Shown: positions 26,586-35,336 of the stretch, piece after piece
How the letters are laid out: each line of letters starts with the position of its first letter
Numbering within the stretch: the first letter of the stretch is position 1
Assembly (NCBI GenBank): GCA_013364255.1
Contig: CP054936.1
Span: forward strand, 4,680,853-4,744,852
Direction of reading: 5' to 3'
Length of the DNA stretch: 64,000 nt
Source: Streptomyces seoulensis
Lineage (GTDB): Bacteria > Actinomycetota > Actinomycetes > Streptomycetales > Streptomycetaceae
Notes under the pieces: generated by a model
The model's input: only the letters and a program-made list of their open reading frames with translations
What the model was told of the DNA's origin: nothing
Database searches by the model: none
Program-made: the position numbers and the translations under genes

Positions 26586-27067
26586 GACCGCACCTCGGCC
26601 GGTTCGGCCGCCGCGTCGGCCGGCTCGGCTGCCACCCCGGCCGGCTCGGCCTCCCGCGCGCCGGCCGGGACCGACGCCGCCTCGGTGCCCTCGGTGTCCA
26701 CGTGGCCCAGCTGCGGGCGCGGCGCCAGCGGCCCCAGGTGGAACACGATCCGCGCCTCCGTGTCGCCCACGTTGCGGAACCGGTGGCGCATGTAGGCGGG
26801 GATCATCAGCCCCTGCTCGGGCTTGAGCGGGTGCGGCTCGCCGTCCAGGTCCACCTCCAGCTCACCGCAGACGACGTACACGAACTCCTCGGAGTAGGGG
26901 TGGTAGTGCTCGCCGATGCGGTCGCCTGGCTGCACGAGGGCCACGCCCATGAAGCCGCTGGTGGAGCCCACCGTGGCCGGGGTGAGCATGGCGCGCAGAT
27001 CGCCGCCGCGCTTGGTGTTGGGCTCGGTCTCGCTGAGGTCCACGATCCTGGGCCTGGGTTTGATCAC
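26582..27067 (-). CDS. Cupin-domain pigment biosynthesis protein (WhiE-ORFII type)
   Basis: A 161-residue single-cupin protein. The metal-binding cupin motif GDRIGEHYHPYSEEFVYVVCGE is central and the second half ends in MRHRFRNVGDTEARI. A variable Ala/Glu-rich tail follows. This is a conserved accessory gene of spore-pigment clusters and probably acts in ring modification or cyclisation. The exact step is not established. Confidence 0.92.
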   Translation of the reverse strand: MIKPRPRIVDLSETEPNTKRGGDLRAMLTPATVGSTSGFMGVALVQPGDRIGEHYHPYSEEFVYVVCGELEVDLDGEPHPLKPEQGLMIPAYMRHRFRNVGDTEARIVFHLGPLAPRPQLGHVDTEGTEAASVPAGAREAEPAGVAAEPADAAAEPAEVRS

Positions 27068-27106
27068 GTCTTCCTCCGGTGGTGGGTACGTCGGCTGGGG
27101 GGAGCG

Positions 27107-28246
27107 TCAGGCGTCCGGCGCGGACCGGCGGTCGGTGACGAGGTCCATCCGGGCGAGCGTGAGCAGCCGGGAGACGTCGCCGTCCTTCTTCGCGGCGCCC
27201 TCGTCGAGCAGCGTCGTCAGCTCGGCCACCCGGGCGGAGTCCCGGACGCCGAGCGCGGCGGCCGGGTCGTCCTCCAGCGCGCCCCGCACGTCGATCAGGC
27301 GTACGACCACGTCGTCGCGCTCGAAGACCGTGCTGCGCCGCACCGGGCTCGCCGGGTCGTCGGCGGCCCGCTCGTCCTCCCGGGCCAGCAGCTCGGCCAG
27401 CTTCATGCCCTGGCCCGGCCGCGCCGGGTAGAACAGCGCGTGCCGCTCGACCCGCTCGTCCTCCTGACCGGTCGTCACGTGGTGCACGGCCGGCAGCGCC
27501 GCCCGGGTGAAGAACACCCGCGCCGACTCCTGGTCGTTGAGGTCGCGGTCCTGCTCCAGGTACGGGTTGATGGCCTCCTCGACCGCCCGGATGCCGGGCT
27601 GCCGGGCCACGTGCCGGAGCGCCGCCAGCAGGTCGCCGCGCACCTCGATGGCCCGCACCACCCGGTTGCCGTGCATGAACAGCGAGGTGCGCAGCAGCCG
27701 CGTGGTGTCGTCGACCCGCGCGTCGGGCGCCTCGTAGCTCGCCAGCAGCTCGGCCACCTTCGCCTCGCTGCCCGGCTTCACCGTGAAGGTCAGCGCGTGC
27801 CGGATCACCCCGTCGCCGATCCGCGGCGAGGTCTGCAGGCGCCGGTCGGCCGACTCCTGGCGGTGGCCGCCGCCGGTCTCGCGCACGATGTGGAAGCGCA
27901 GCGAACGGGTGTCGCGGATGCAGCTGTGCATCGGCTGCACCATCCGCACGTGCTCCTCGCTGTTCACCCAGGCGAGGAACGGCGGGGCGCTCTCCCACTC
28001 GCTGGTGATCAGCCACTGGGAAGGGTTCTCGATGGACTGGCACAGCTGGTCGCTGACATGCCCCGGCACGGCCGAGACCTGCTTGCCCATCTGCTCGTAC
28101 GCCTCCAGGAACTGCTGCTGGGCGCCGTCGCAGACGTCCACCAGCAGGATCACGCGGAGCCGGGAGCCGTCGAAGACGGACTGGGAGACACGTTTGGCGG
28201 CCTGCTGCTCGGCCGGGTCTGACACACGCTCGGAAATGGCGGTCAT
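27107..28246 (-). CDS. SchA/CurD-like spore-pigment protein (WhiE-ORFI type)
   Basis: A 379-residue protein with three ferredoxin-like segments (FDGSRLRVILLVDVCDGAQQ, HALTFTVKPGSEAKVAELL, HALFYPARPGQGMKLAELL). These are the SchA/CurD repeats found only in spore-pigment clusters. It is the first gene of the operon. Its biochemical role is unknown, and the repeats suggest a monooxygenase-like or binding fold. The next gene starts after 39 nt. Confidence 0.92.
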   Translation of the reverse strand: MTAISERVSDPAEQQAAKRVSQSVFDGSRLRVILLVDVCDGAQQQFLEAYEQMGKQVSAVPGHVSDQLCQSIENPSQWLITSEWESAPPFLAWVNSEEHVRMVQPMHSCIRDTRSLRFHIVRETGGGHRQESADRRLQTSPRIGDGVIRHALTFTVKPGSEAKVAELLASYEAPDARVDDTTRLLRTSLFMHGNRVVRAIEVRGDLLAALRHVARQPGIRAVEEAINPYLEQDRDLNDQESARVFFTRAALPAVHHVTTGQEDERVERHALFYPARPGQGMKLAELLAREDERAADDPASPVRRSTVFERDDVVVRLIDVRGALEDDPAAALGVRDSARVAELTTLLDEGAAKKDGDVSRLLTLARMDLVTDRRSAPDA

Positions 28247-28501
28247 CTGCGTACGACTCCTTGGCGGGATCGGCGGTGCGCACGGGTACGGGAACGGAAG
28301 GCGCCGGCCGCGGATGACGCGACGTCAGCGTGATCTCGATCCTGTGCCGGGCGCGATCAACGCGCGACTCGTATGCACCACAAGGGTGATCACGCGGGTG
28401 ATAGACCCCGCGAACGCACGCGGACGGGGCGCCCGGCGGGCATGGAGACACCGATGCGCCCGCACCGCCCGCACCCCCGCACCCCGCTCCTGGAGGCATC
28501 G
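28247..28501. promoter_or_regulatory. Divergent promoter region of the spore-pigment cluster
   Basis: 255 nt between the divergent pigment operon and the hydroxylase gene. It contains GGGTGAT twice, at 28384 and 28396, 12 nt apart. In S. coelicolor whiE the divergent hydroxylase gene uses a late sporulation promoter. No specific promoter can be named here. Confidence 0.45.
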
Positions 28502-30148
28502 ATGCGCCAAGAAGCCGACCACCGGGTACCCGTCCTCATCGTCGGCGGCTCCCTGGTGGGCCTGTCCACCTCGCTGTTCCTTGGCCGCCTCGGCGTGCCG
28601 CACCTGCTGGTCGAACGGCACTCCGGAACCTCCATCCACCCCCGCGGCCGCGGCAACAACGTGCGCACGATGGAGCTGTACCGGGTGGCCGGCCTGGAGG
28701 ACGACATCAAGGCCGCCGCCTCCCTGCTGGCCGACAACCACGGCATCCTCCAGACCCCCACCCTCGTCGGGGACGCCGGCGAATGGCTGTTCAAGCACAT
28801 CGACCCGGGCGGCGGCCTGGCCCGCTTCAGCCCCACCGGCTGGTGCCTGTGCAGCCAGAACGACCTGGAGCCCGTCCTCCTCGAAGGCGCCCGCCGGCTC
28901 GGCGGCGACCTGCGCTACTCCCACGAACTGGAGACCTTCGAGCAGGACGGCGACGGCGTCACCGCGACCGTCCGCGACCGCGCCACCGACGAGCGCTACA
29001 CCGTCCGCGCCGACTACCTCGTCGCCGCCGACGGCCCCCGCAGCCCCGTCCGGAGCCGCCTCGGCATCGGGCAGAGCGGCCCCGGCGACCTGTTCGCCAA
29101 CGTCAGCGTCACCTTCCGCTCCAAGCTGCTGGCCGACGTCGTCGGCGACCGCCGCTTCATCTGCTGCTACCTCACCGACCCGGAGGCCGACGGCGCGCTG
29201 CTGCCCGTCGACAACAAGGAGCACTGGGTCTTCCACGCCCCCTGGCACCCCGAGCGCGGCGAGAGCCTCGACGAGTTCACCGAGGAACGCCTCCAGCGGC
29301 ACATCCGCCGCGCCATCGGCGTCGCCGGCCTCGACGTCGAGATCACCGGCAAGGCGTCCTGGCGCGCCGCCGAACGCGTCGCCGACCGCTACGCCGCCGG
29401 CCGGGTCTTCCTCGCCGGCGACTCCGCCCACGAGATGTCCCCGACCGGCGCCTTCGGCTCCAACACCGGCATCCAGGACGCCCACAACCTCGCCTGGAAA
29501 CTCGCCGCCGTCCTGGACGGCTGGGCCGGCCCCGGCCTGCTGGACACCTACGACGCCGAACGCCGCCCGGTCGCCCTGGCCACCAGCGCCCGCGCCTCCG
29601 CCCGCTCCGTCGAGCACAGCCACCCCGGCTTCGCCCCGGCCCCCGGCATCGGCGGCGGCCGGCGCGGCGGCATCCTCAACGTCGTCCTCGGCTACCGCTA
29701 CCCCGAGGGCGCGGTCGTCGGCGCCGACCGGAGCCAGGAGGTGGTCCCCGACGCCGTACGCCTGACCGGCGAGCCGGGCACCCGCGCCCCGCACCTGTGG
29801 CTGCGCCACGAGGGCGAGCGCGTCTCCACCCTGGACCTGTACGAGCGCTCCCTGGTCCTGCTCAGCGACGGCCGCTCGGAGGCCGGCTGGCACACCGCCG
29901 CCCGCCGCATCGCCGAGACCGAGGGCGTGCGCCTGGTCTCCTACCGCTTCGGCGCCGACCTCGTCCACGAGCCCGAGGGCACCGACGCGGCCCCGGCCCC
30001 CGACTGGTCGGCGGCCCACGGCACCACCCTGGACGGCGCGGTCCTGGTCCGCCCCGACGGCTTCATCGCCTGGCGCACCCCCTCCGCGTCCCCGGACCCG
30101 GAGGCAACCCTGCGCGAGGCCCTGAAAAACCTGCTGCACACCGCCTGA
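28502..30148 (+). CDS. FAD-dependent polyketide hydroxylase (WhiE-ORFVIII type)
   Basis: A 548-residue class A flavin monooxygenase. The FAD-binding motif VLIVGGSLVGLSTSLFLGRLG is at residues 11-31 and the second motif GDSAHEMSPTGAFGSNTGIQDAHNLAWKL is about two-thirds along. A thioredoxin-like C-terminal part follows. It probably hydroxylates the aromatic spore pigment. The ATG at 28502 is chosen because CTGGAGG stands 7 nt before it and the flavin motif is then at the N-terminus. It is transcribed away from the pigment operon, as in other whiE-type clusters. Confidence 0.93.
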   Translation: MRQEADHRVPVLIVGGSLVGLSTSLFLGRLGVPHLLVERHSGTSIHPRGRGNNVRTMELYRVAGLEDDIKAAASLLADNHGILQTPTLVGDAGEWLFKHIDPGGGLARFSPTGWCLCSQNDLEPVLLEGARRLGGDLRYSHELETFEQDGDGVTATVRDRATDERYTVRADYLVAADGPRSPVRSRLGIGQSGPGDLFANVSVTFRSKLLADVVGDRRFICCYLTDPEADGALLPVDNKEHWVFHAPWHPERGESLDEFTEERLQRHIRRAIGVAGLDVEITGKASWRAAERVADRYAAGRVFLAGDSAHEMSPTGAFGSNTGIQDAHNLAWKLAAVLDGWAGPGLLDTYDAERRPVALATSARASARSVEHSHPGFAPAPGIGGGRRGGILNVVLGYRYPEGAVVGADRSQEVVPDAVRLTGEPGTRAPHLWLRHEGERVSTLDLYERSLVLLSDGRSEAGWHTAARRIAETEGVRLVSYRFGADLVHEPEGTDAAPAPDWSAAHGTTLDGAVLVRPDGFIAWRTPSASPDPEATLREALKNLLHTA

Positions 30149-30166
30149 ACCCGCCCGAACACCGAA

Positions 30167-30200
30167 AAGGCCAGGCCCGGACAATGTCCGGCCTGGCCTT
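30167..30200. terminator. Terminator between the hydroxylase and tRNA-Thr
   Basis: AAGGCCAGGC-C-CGGACA arms mirror TGTCCG-GCCTGGCCTT around one base. It serves both convergent units. Confidence 0.85.
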
Positions 30201-30207
30201 CTCCCTG

Positions 30208-30281
30208 AGCCCCCTGTCGGATTCGAACCGACGACCTACGCATTACAAGTGCGTTGCTCTGGCCATCTGAGCTAAGGAGGC
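30208..30281 (-). tRNA. tRNA-Thr (anticodon TGT)
   Basis: A full cloverleaf can be drawn. The acceptor stem is GCCTCCT/AGGGGGC, the anticodon stem ACGCA/TGCGT, the loop CTTGTAA with anticodon TGT, and the T arm GTCGG-TTCGAAT-CCGAC. The 3' CCA is not encoded. The gene reads ACA codons. Confidence 0.97.
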
Positions 30282-30517
30282 GACGCGGTCGCGCCCGTGC
30301 AGTGTACCCGGGTCGCGGGCGGGGGCCTCGAAAATTTCCGCGAAGTTCACCGGCCTCGAAGTACTGACAGAGCAGGTGAACGCCAGGTACCGTCCTGATC
30401 CAGTTCACTCGTGTGGACCACAGGAAAACCACCACAACGGAACACCCGTAGTGGCGACCACCTTCCTACAACGGATCGTCCGGCACGTTCCTGCCGGTAG
30501 AAGGGGGCCCATTCACC

Positions 30518-31657
30518 ATGGCCACTGTTCAGTTCGACAAGGCGACCCGGATCTACCCGGGTTCCGAGAAGCCCGCCGTCGACGCTCTGGAGATCGACAT
30601 CGCGGACGGCGAGTTCCTCGTCCTGGTCGGTCCGTCCGGCTGCGGCAAGTCCACCTCGCTGCGGATGCTCGCGGGACTCGAGGACGTCAACCGCGGCGCC
30701 ATCCGCATCGGTGACCGCGACGTCACCCACCTGCCGCCCAAGGACCGGGACATCGCCATGGTGTTCCAGAACTACGCGCTCTACCCGCACATGACGGTCG
30801 CCGACAACATGGGCTTCGCGCTCAAGATCGCCGGCGTCAACAAGACGGAGATCCGGCGCAAGGTCGAAGAGGCCGCGAAGATGCTGGACCTCAGCGAGTA
30901 CCTGGACCGCAAGCCGAAGGCCCTGTCCGGCGGTCAGCGCCAGCGGGTCGCCATGGGCCGCGCCATCGTCCGCGACCCGCAGGTGTTCCTCTTCGACGAG
31001 CCGCTGTCGAACCTCGACGCCAAGCTCCGCGTGTCCACCCGCACCCAGATCGCCTCGCTCCAGCGCCGCCTCGGCATCACCACCGTCTACGTCACCCACG
31101 ACCAGGTCGAAGCCATGACGATGGGCGACCGGGTGGCCGTGCTCAAGGGCGGCCTCCTTCAGCAGGTGGACTCGCCGCGGAACATGTACGACAAGCCCGC
31201 CAACGTCTTCGTCGCCGGCTTCATCGGCTCCCCCGCCATGAACCTGATCGACGTGCCGATCATCGACGGCGGTGTGAAGTTCGGCAACAGCGTGGTGCCG
31301 GTCAACCGGGACGCACTGAAGGCCGCCTCCGACAAGGGTGACCGCACGGTGACCGTGGGCGTGCGCCCCGAGCACTTCGACGTCGTCGAGCTGGGCGGCG
31401 GCGCCGCCGCGGCCTCCCTGTCCAAGGACGCCTCCGACGCCCCGGCCGGCCTCGCCGTCACCGTGAACGTGGTCGAGGAGACCGGCGCCGACGGCTACAT
31501 CTACGGCACCGTCGCGGTCGGCGGCGAGCAGCGGGACCTCGTGGTCCGCGTCAGCAGCCGCGCCGTCCCGGAGAAGGGCGCCACCGTGCACGTCGTGCCG
31601 CGGCCGGGCGAGACCCACGTGTTCTCGACCTCCACGGGCGAGCGTCTCTCCGACTGA
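30518..31657 (+). CDS. msiK: Multiple-sugar ABC transporter ATPase MsiK
   Basis: A 379-residue ATP-binding subunit that powers several carbohydrate ABC importers in Streptomyces. Walker A is GPSGCGKST (about residues 40-48), the signature LSGGQRQRVAMGRA follows, then Walker B VFLFDEPLSNLDA and the H-loop VTHDQVEA. The C-terminal 130 residues form the regulatory OB-type domain of the MalK/UgpC group. It stands alone without permease genes, as MsiK does, and may also serve the orphan sugar-binding protein at 5.0 kb. The start follows AGAAGGGGG. Confidence 0.95.
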   Translation: MATVQFDKATRIYPGSEKPAVDALEIDIADGEFLVLVGPSGCGKSTSLRMLAGLEDVNRGAIRIGDRDVTHLPPKDRDIAMVFQNYALYPHMTVADNMGFALKIAGVNKTEIRRKVEEAAKMLDLSEYLDRKPKALSGGQRQRVAMGRAIVRDPQVFLFDEPLSNLDAKLRVSTRTQIASLQRRLGITTVYVTHDQVEAMTMGDRVAVLKGGLLQQVDSPRNMYDKPANVFVAGFIGSPAMNLIDVPIIDGGVKFGNSVVPVNRDALKAASDKGDRTVTVGVRPEHFDVVELGGGAAAASLSKDASDAPAGLAVTVNVVEETGADGYIYGTVAVGGEQRDLVVRVSSRAVPEKGATVHVVPRPGETHVFSTSTGERLSD

Positions 31658-31713
31658 CACCCTTACGGCTGAAACCTCGGGACGTTCCCGGGCGATTCGC
31701 TCAGGTTGACGAG

Positions 31714-31746
31714 AAGGGCCCCGCGAACTGGCGCGGGGCCCTTTCC
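31714..31746 (+). terminator. Terminator after msiK
   Basis: AAGGGCCCCGCG / CGCGGGGCCCTT hairpin followed by TT, 56 nt past the stop. Confidence 0.9.
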
Positions 31747-31885
31747 GGTTTCCCCGGAATCCCCTACGGCAGCGGACATTTCGAGCGGTGTTCGTCAACA
31801 TCCGGCCCGGCGCGCCGCAGATTGTTCTCCCTCGAAAGGGTGACTAAATGTCGCCAAATCATTACCGGGGGCTACGCTGCGACGC

Positions 31886-32332
31886 GTGAAGCACTCCACC
31901 ACCCACCCCACGCGACGCGGCCGGGGCCCCGCCCACCGGATCGGCCGCTCCCTCGCCCTTGTCCTGCCCGTCGTCCTGGTGCTCTCCGGGACCCTCGCGG
32001 TCACCCGAGTCGACTGGTCTGGGGACTCGTCCTCGGTGCTCACCGCGTCCGACACGTCGGTGGCCGGGATCCAGACCCGCGCCCGCGCCCCGCAGGACGT
32101 GCTGCGCGACCGGCTGCTGACGGAACTGCGGGAGAAGGACCCGGGCGTCGCGCTCACCCACCTCCAGCAGGCGGTCGACGGCCGCCCGTCCCTGGCCGCG
32201 CACTGCACGTCGATCGCCCGCACCCTCGGCCGCGCCGCGGTCCGCCTCTACGGCGCCTCCCGCGCCCAGTCCTACGCCCGCCCGGTCTGCGACACCTCCT
32301 TCGCCTCCGGCGTCCTGGCAACGCACCACTGA
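31886..32332 (+). CDS. Hypothetical exported protein (148 aa)
   Basis: GTG start. A basic N-terminus (KHSTTHPTRRGRGPAHR) leads into one hydrophobic helix (SLALVLPVVLVLSGTLAV), which is either a signal peptide or an anchor. The rest is a small helical domain with two cysteines (AHCTSIAR, PVCDTSF) that could form a disulfide outside the cell. No family is recognised. Codon bias supports a real gene. Confidence 0.72.
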   Translation: MKHSTTHPTRRGRGPAHRIGRSLALVLPVVLVLSGTLAVTRVDWSGDSSSVLTASDTSVAGIQTRARAPQDVLRDRLLTELREKDPGVALTHLQQAVDGRPSLAAHCTSIARTLGRAAVRLYGASRAQSYARPVCDTSFASGVLATHH

Positions 32333-32525
32333 CCCCGAGGACTTGTTCCTCCGGCCCGGGCGAGGGGGACGACCCTCCGGCCCGGGCCTCGGGGTCGCCT
32401 CCGGCCCGGGTCGCGGAGCCGGCCTCCGGCCCGGGTCGCGGGATCGCTCCGCGGGCCCCCGCACGCACCCTCGTCCGCCCGTCACCCGCTCAGAGGGGCC
32501 CCGCACGGGCACGTACAGTGCCCCC

Positions 32526-33260
32526 ATGACCCATCCGAATGCGGCTTCGCGCCCCACTCAAGCCGTCGTCCTGGCCGGGGGCCAGGGCTCGCGGCTGCGG
32601 CCCTACACCGACGACCGGCCCAAGCCGATGGTCGAGATCCCCGGCACGGGCACCCCGATCATCGGGCACCAGCTCGCCTGGCTCGCCGAGGAGGGCGTCA
32701 CCGACGTGGTGATCTCCTGCGGGCACCTCGCCGAGGTGTTGCAGGACTGGCTGAAGTCGGCCGCGCTGCCCGTGAACGTCACCACCGCCGTGGAGACGGA
32801 GCCCCTCGGCCGCGGCGGCGGCCTGAAGTTCGCCGCCGCCCACCTCCCCCACCCGGACCGGTCCTGGTACGCCACCAACGGGGACATCTGGACCCGTTTC
32901 TCGCTGCGCGACATGGCGGACTTCCACACCGAGCGCGACGCGGTGGCGACCCTCGCGCTGGCCCGGCCGCGCATCCCGTGGGGCGCCGTGCAGACGGACG
33001 GGTTCGGGCACATCACGGACTTCATCGAGGCGCCGCCCTCCACCTTCGAGATCAACGCGGGCGTCTACGTCTTCTCCCCCGAGTTCGCCGGCCTGCTCCC
33101 CGAGCGCGGCGACCACGAGCGGACCACGTTCCCGCGGCTGGCCCGGGAACTGGGCCTGGCCGGCTTCCCGATCCCGCAGGGCGCCTACTGGCGGGCCATC
33201 GACACCGCCAAGGACCTCACCGAGGCCGCGAAGGAACTGTCCGCCCTGGGCCGTACCTGA
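32526..33260 (+). CDS. Sugar-phosphate nucleotidyltransferase
   Basis: A 244-residue nucleotidyltransferase. The signature VVLAGGQGSRLRPYTDDRPKPMVEI sits at residues 14-38, and the mid-protein NGDIW motif binds metal. It lacks the C-terminal beta-helix of bifunctional forms. It activates a sugar 1-phosphate (often mannose-1-P) with GTP or another NTP, and the exact sugar and base are not determined. The ATG at 32526 matches the family's N-terminus. Confidence 0.87.
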   Translation: MTHPNAASRPTQAVVLAGGQGSRLRPYTDDRPKPMVEIPGTGTPIIGHQLAWLAEEGVTDVVISCGHLAEVLQDWLKSAALPVNVTTAVETEPLGRGGGLKFAAAHLPHPDRSWYATNGDIWTRFSLRDMADFHTERDAVATLALARPRIPWGAVQTDGFGHITDFIEAPPSTFEINAGVYVFSPEFAGLLPERGDHERTTFPRLARELGLAGFPIPQGAYWRAIDTAKDLTEAAKELSALGRT

Positions 33261-33325
33261 CCGCCCGCCCACCGCGCGCCACACACCGCCCACCGCGGAA
33301 GCGCGCCGCGCCACCGCCGCACGAA

Positions 33326-33363
33326 GACGGGGTCCCGCACAGCAGCTGTGCGGGACCCCGTCT
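33326..33363. terminator. Bidirectional terminator
   Basis: GACGGGGTCCCGCACAGC and its complement with almost no loop, between the convergent nucleotidyltransferase and DoxX genes. Confidence 0.92.
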
Positions 33364-33388
33364 CGTCGTGGGCGCGGATGGCCGCGGG

Positions 33389-35098
33389 CTACCCCAGCAG
33401 GCCGCCCACCAGCCCCGGCCGCCCGGAGGACGAGCCGCCGGAGGACGAGTCGCCGCCGGTCGAGCCGGAGCCGCCGCTCGTGCCGCCACCGCCGCCGGAG
33501 GTCGGGCCCGCGCTGGTGCTGGGCGCCTGCCGCACCGGGGCGGAGCGGCGCGGCGTGGTGTGTCCCGTGGCGCCCTGGGTCTGGCTGGGCGCGCCCCCGG
33601 TGGCGGCGCCGCCGCTCTCGCGGGCGGTGCCCGGCGTGGTGGCGGGGCCGCCGGACGGGCCGGCCGTCGTACCGCGGCGGCTGGGCGCGGCGGGGGCCGT
33701 CGGCGACTCGCTGTGCCGCTTGCCGCCGGACTCCTGCGGCAGCGGCGAGCCGGGCAGCGCGTTGCGCGGGGCCTCGCCGGGCCGGGGCGCGACCACCTGG
33801 TCGGCGTCGCGCACGGCGTCGCCGAGCAGCGACCCGGTCAGCAGGGTGAGGCCGGTGACGACCACCGTGAGCAGCGCGCCGCGCCGCAGCACGAACCGCC
33901 GCAGGTCCCAGATGTCGGCGCGCGGTCCGAGCCGCCGCCAGGCGGACGCGGCGAGGCGCCCGTCGACGGAGTAGACCGGGGCGCCCGCGATGATCAGCGG
34001 CGACCAGGCGGCGAGGTAGATGATGTCGGGCGCGTCGTAGACGGGCAGGGTGCGCCAGCTGACCGTGACGATGAGCGCGGCCGAGAGCAGCGCGCCGAAC
34101 ACCGCGGCGACCCGCTGCCAGCAGCCCAGGATGGTCAGCACGCCGACGATGACCTGGAGGAAGGCGATGACGAGGCCGGAGCCGACCGGGTGCTGGAGGG
34201 CGAACTGCCGCAGCGGCTCCGCGGCCTCCCAGGGGTGCAGCGAGTCGAGCCACTTGACCATGGAGCCGCGCTTGCCGCCGTCGAAGTAGAGCGGGTCGCA
34301 CAGCTTGCCCATGCCGGCGTAGATGGTGATGAAGCCGAGGAAGACCCGCAGCGGGAGCAGGACGACGCCGAGGTTCATCCGGCGGCCGGGGTAGTAGGCG
34401 TGGCGGGCCGGGTCGTCGCCCCGCCGGCCCACCCGCCGGGGCCCGTCCTCCAGGGCCTCGTCCCGGCCGTGGTCCTGGTCGTCGTAGGCACCGTCGTAGC
34501 CGTCGTGGACGCCGTCGTGGCCGTCGTGGTCGCCCTGGCCGTCGTACGGCCGGCCGTCGTGGGCGAAGTCGTCGTATCCGGGGCGGGCGTACGGCGGCGT
34601 GGCGTATCCGCCGGTGTACGCGGAGGCGCCGTACGCGCCGGGCGCGTAGCCGGACTCGGCGGTGCGCATGTGCGGCAGCAGCCGGGTTCCGCCGGAGTCG
34701 GGCGCGGCGTCGACGCGCGGGATGACCTGGGTGGCCCCGGGGTCGGCGGCGGACTCCTCGGTGTGGCCCACGCTGCCGCTGCGCACGGCCTGGAGCAGCC
34801 GGTGGGCGCCGGTGTCGTCGGGGGCGGACTTGCCGCTCCAGACGAGGGGGCGGCGGGGGGCGGCGGTTCCGGCGACGGGCACGCGGGCGGTGCTCTCGGT
34901 GGCGCTCTGGAACCGGGCGGGGCGCGGGGACCGGGCGCGCCACGATGCGGCGCCCAGCTGCACGCGGAAGCTCGCGTGCGTGACGATGACCTGCGCCGGA
35001 TCGCTCGGCACCTTCACCATGCTCAGCGCGGGAGCGTCGTCGTATCCCGACGAGCGGTCCCCCGTGGGTGTGCGGGGTGTTCTGGTGTCCACACTCAT
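33389..35098 (-). CDS. DoxX-family membrane protein with long disordered termini
   Basis: A 569-residue protein. The first 245 residues are low-complexity and end in a His/Asp/Tyr/Gly-rich stretch (GQGDHDGHDGVHDGYDG). A DoxX domain follows with four hydrophobic helices (LGVVLLPLRVFLGFITIYAG, GLVIAFLQVIVGVLTILG, VFGALLSAALIVTV, IIYLAAWSPLIIAG). A further helix (GALLTVVVTGLTLLTGSLLG) precedes a Ser/Thr/Gly/Pro tail. DoxX proteins are quinone-linked or redox-related membrane proteins of uncertain role. The tails are probably not folded. Confidence 0.83.
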   Translation of the reverse strand: MSVDTRTPRTPTGDRSSGYDDAPALSMVKVPSDPAQVIVTHASFRVQLGAASWRARSPRPARFQSATESTARVPVAGTAAPRRPLVWSGKSAPDDTGAHRLLQAVRSGSVGHTEESAADPGATQVIPRVDAAPDSGGTRLLPHMRTAESGYAPGAYGASAYTGGYATPPYARPGYDDFAHDGRPYDGQGDHDGHDGVHDGYDGAYDDQDHGRDEALEDGPRRVGRRGDDPARHAYYPGRRMNLGVVLLPLRVFLGFITIYAGMGKLCDPLYFDGGKRGSMVKWLDSLHPWEAAEPLRQFALQHPVGSGLVIAFLQVIVGVLTILGCWQRVAAVFGALLSAALIVTVSWRTLPVYDAPDIIYLAAWSPLIIAGAPVYSVDGRLAASAWRRLGPRADIWDLRRFVLRRGALLTVVVTGLTLLTGSLLGDAVRDADQVVAPRPGEAPRNALPGSPLPQESGGKRHSESPTAPAAPSRRGTTAGPSGGPATTPGTARESGGAATGGAPSQTQGATGHTTPRRSAPVRQAPSTSAGPTSGGGGGTSGGSGSTGGDSSSGGSSSGRPGLVGGLLG

Positions 35099-35336
35099 CT
35101 AACCGAGTGATGCGGAGTTAGGACACTGCCTTGACCGGGGCGGATCTGTCCGGACCGCGTCAAGGATGCGGCGACCTGCTGGGTTTACCCGCGCGGGTGA
35201 ACTCCCGTACGTCCGTGCGAACGCCCGCACCGGCGCGTCGCGCCCGCTCCGGCACCCGGGGCCGACGAGCCGTACGGCCGTCCGGGCGCCCGTCACCCCG
35301 TGCTGATCGCACGGCCGTTCGGGCGCCCGGCATGGT

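Noticed and set aside
30208..30281. tRNA-Thr as the attachment site of an element carrying the pigment cluster
   Set aside because: No second copy of the tRNA 3' end and no integrase gene were seen on the far side of the cluster. It cannot be supported from sequence alone.
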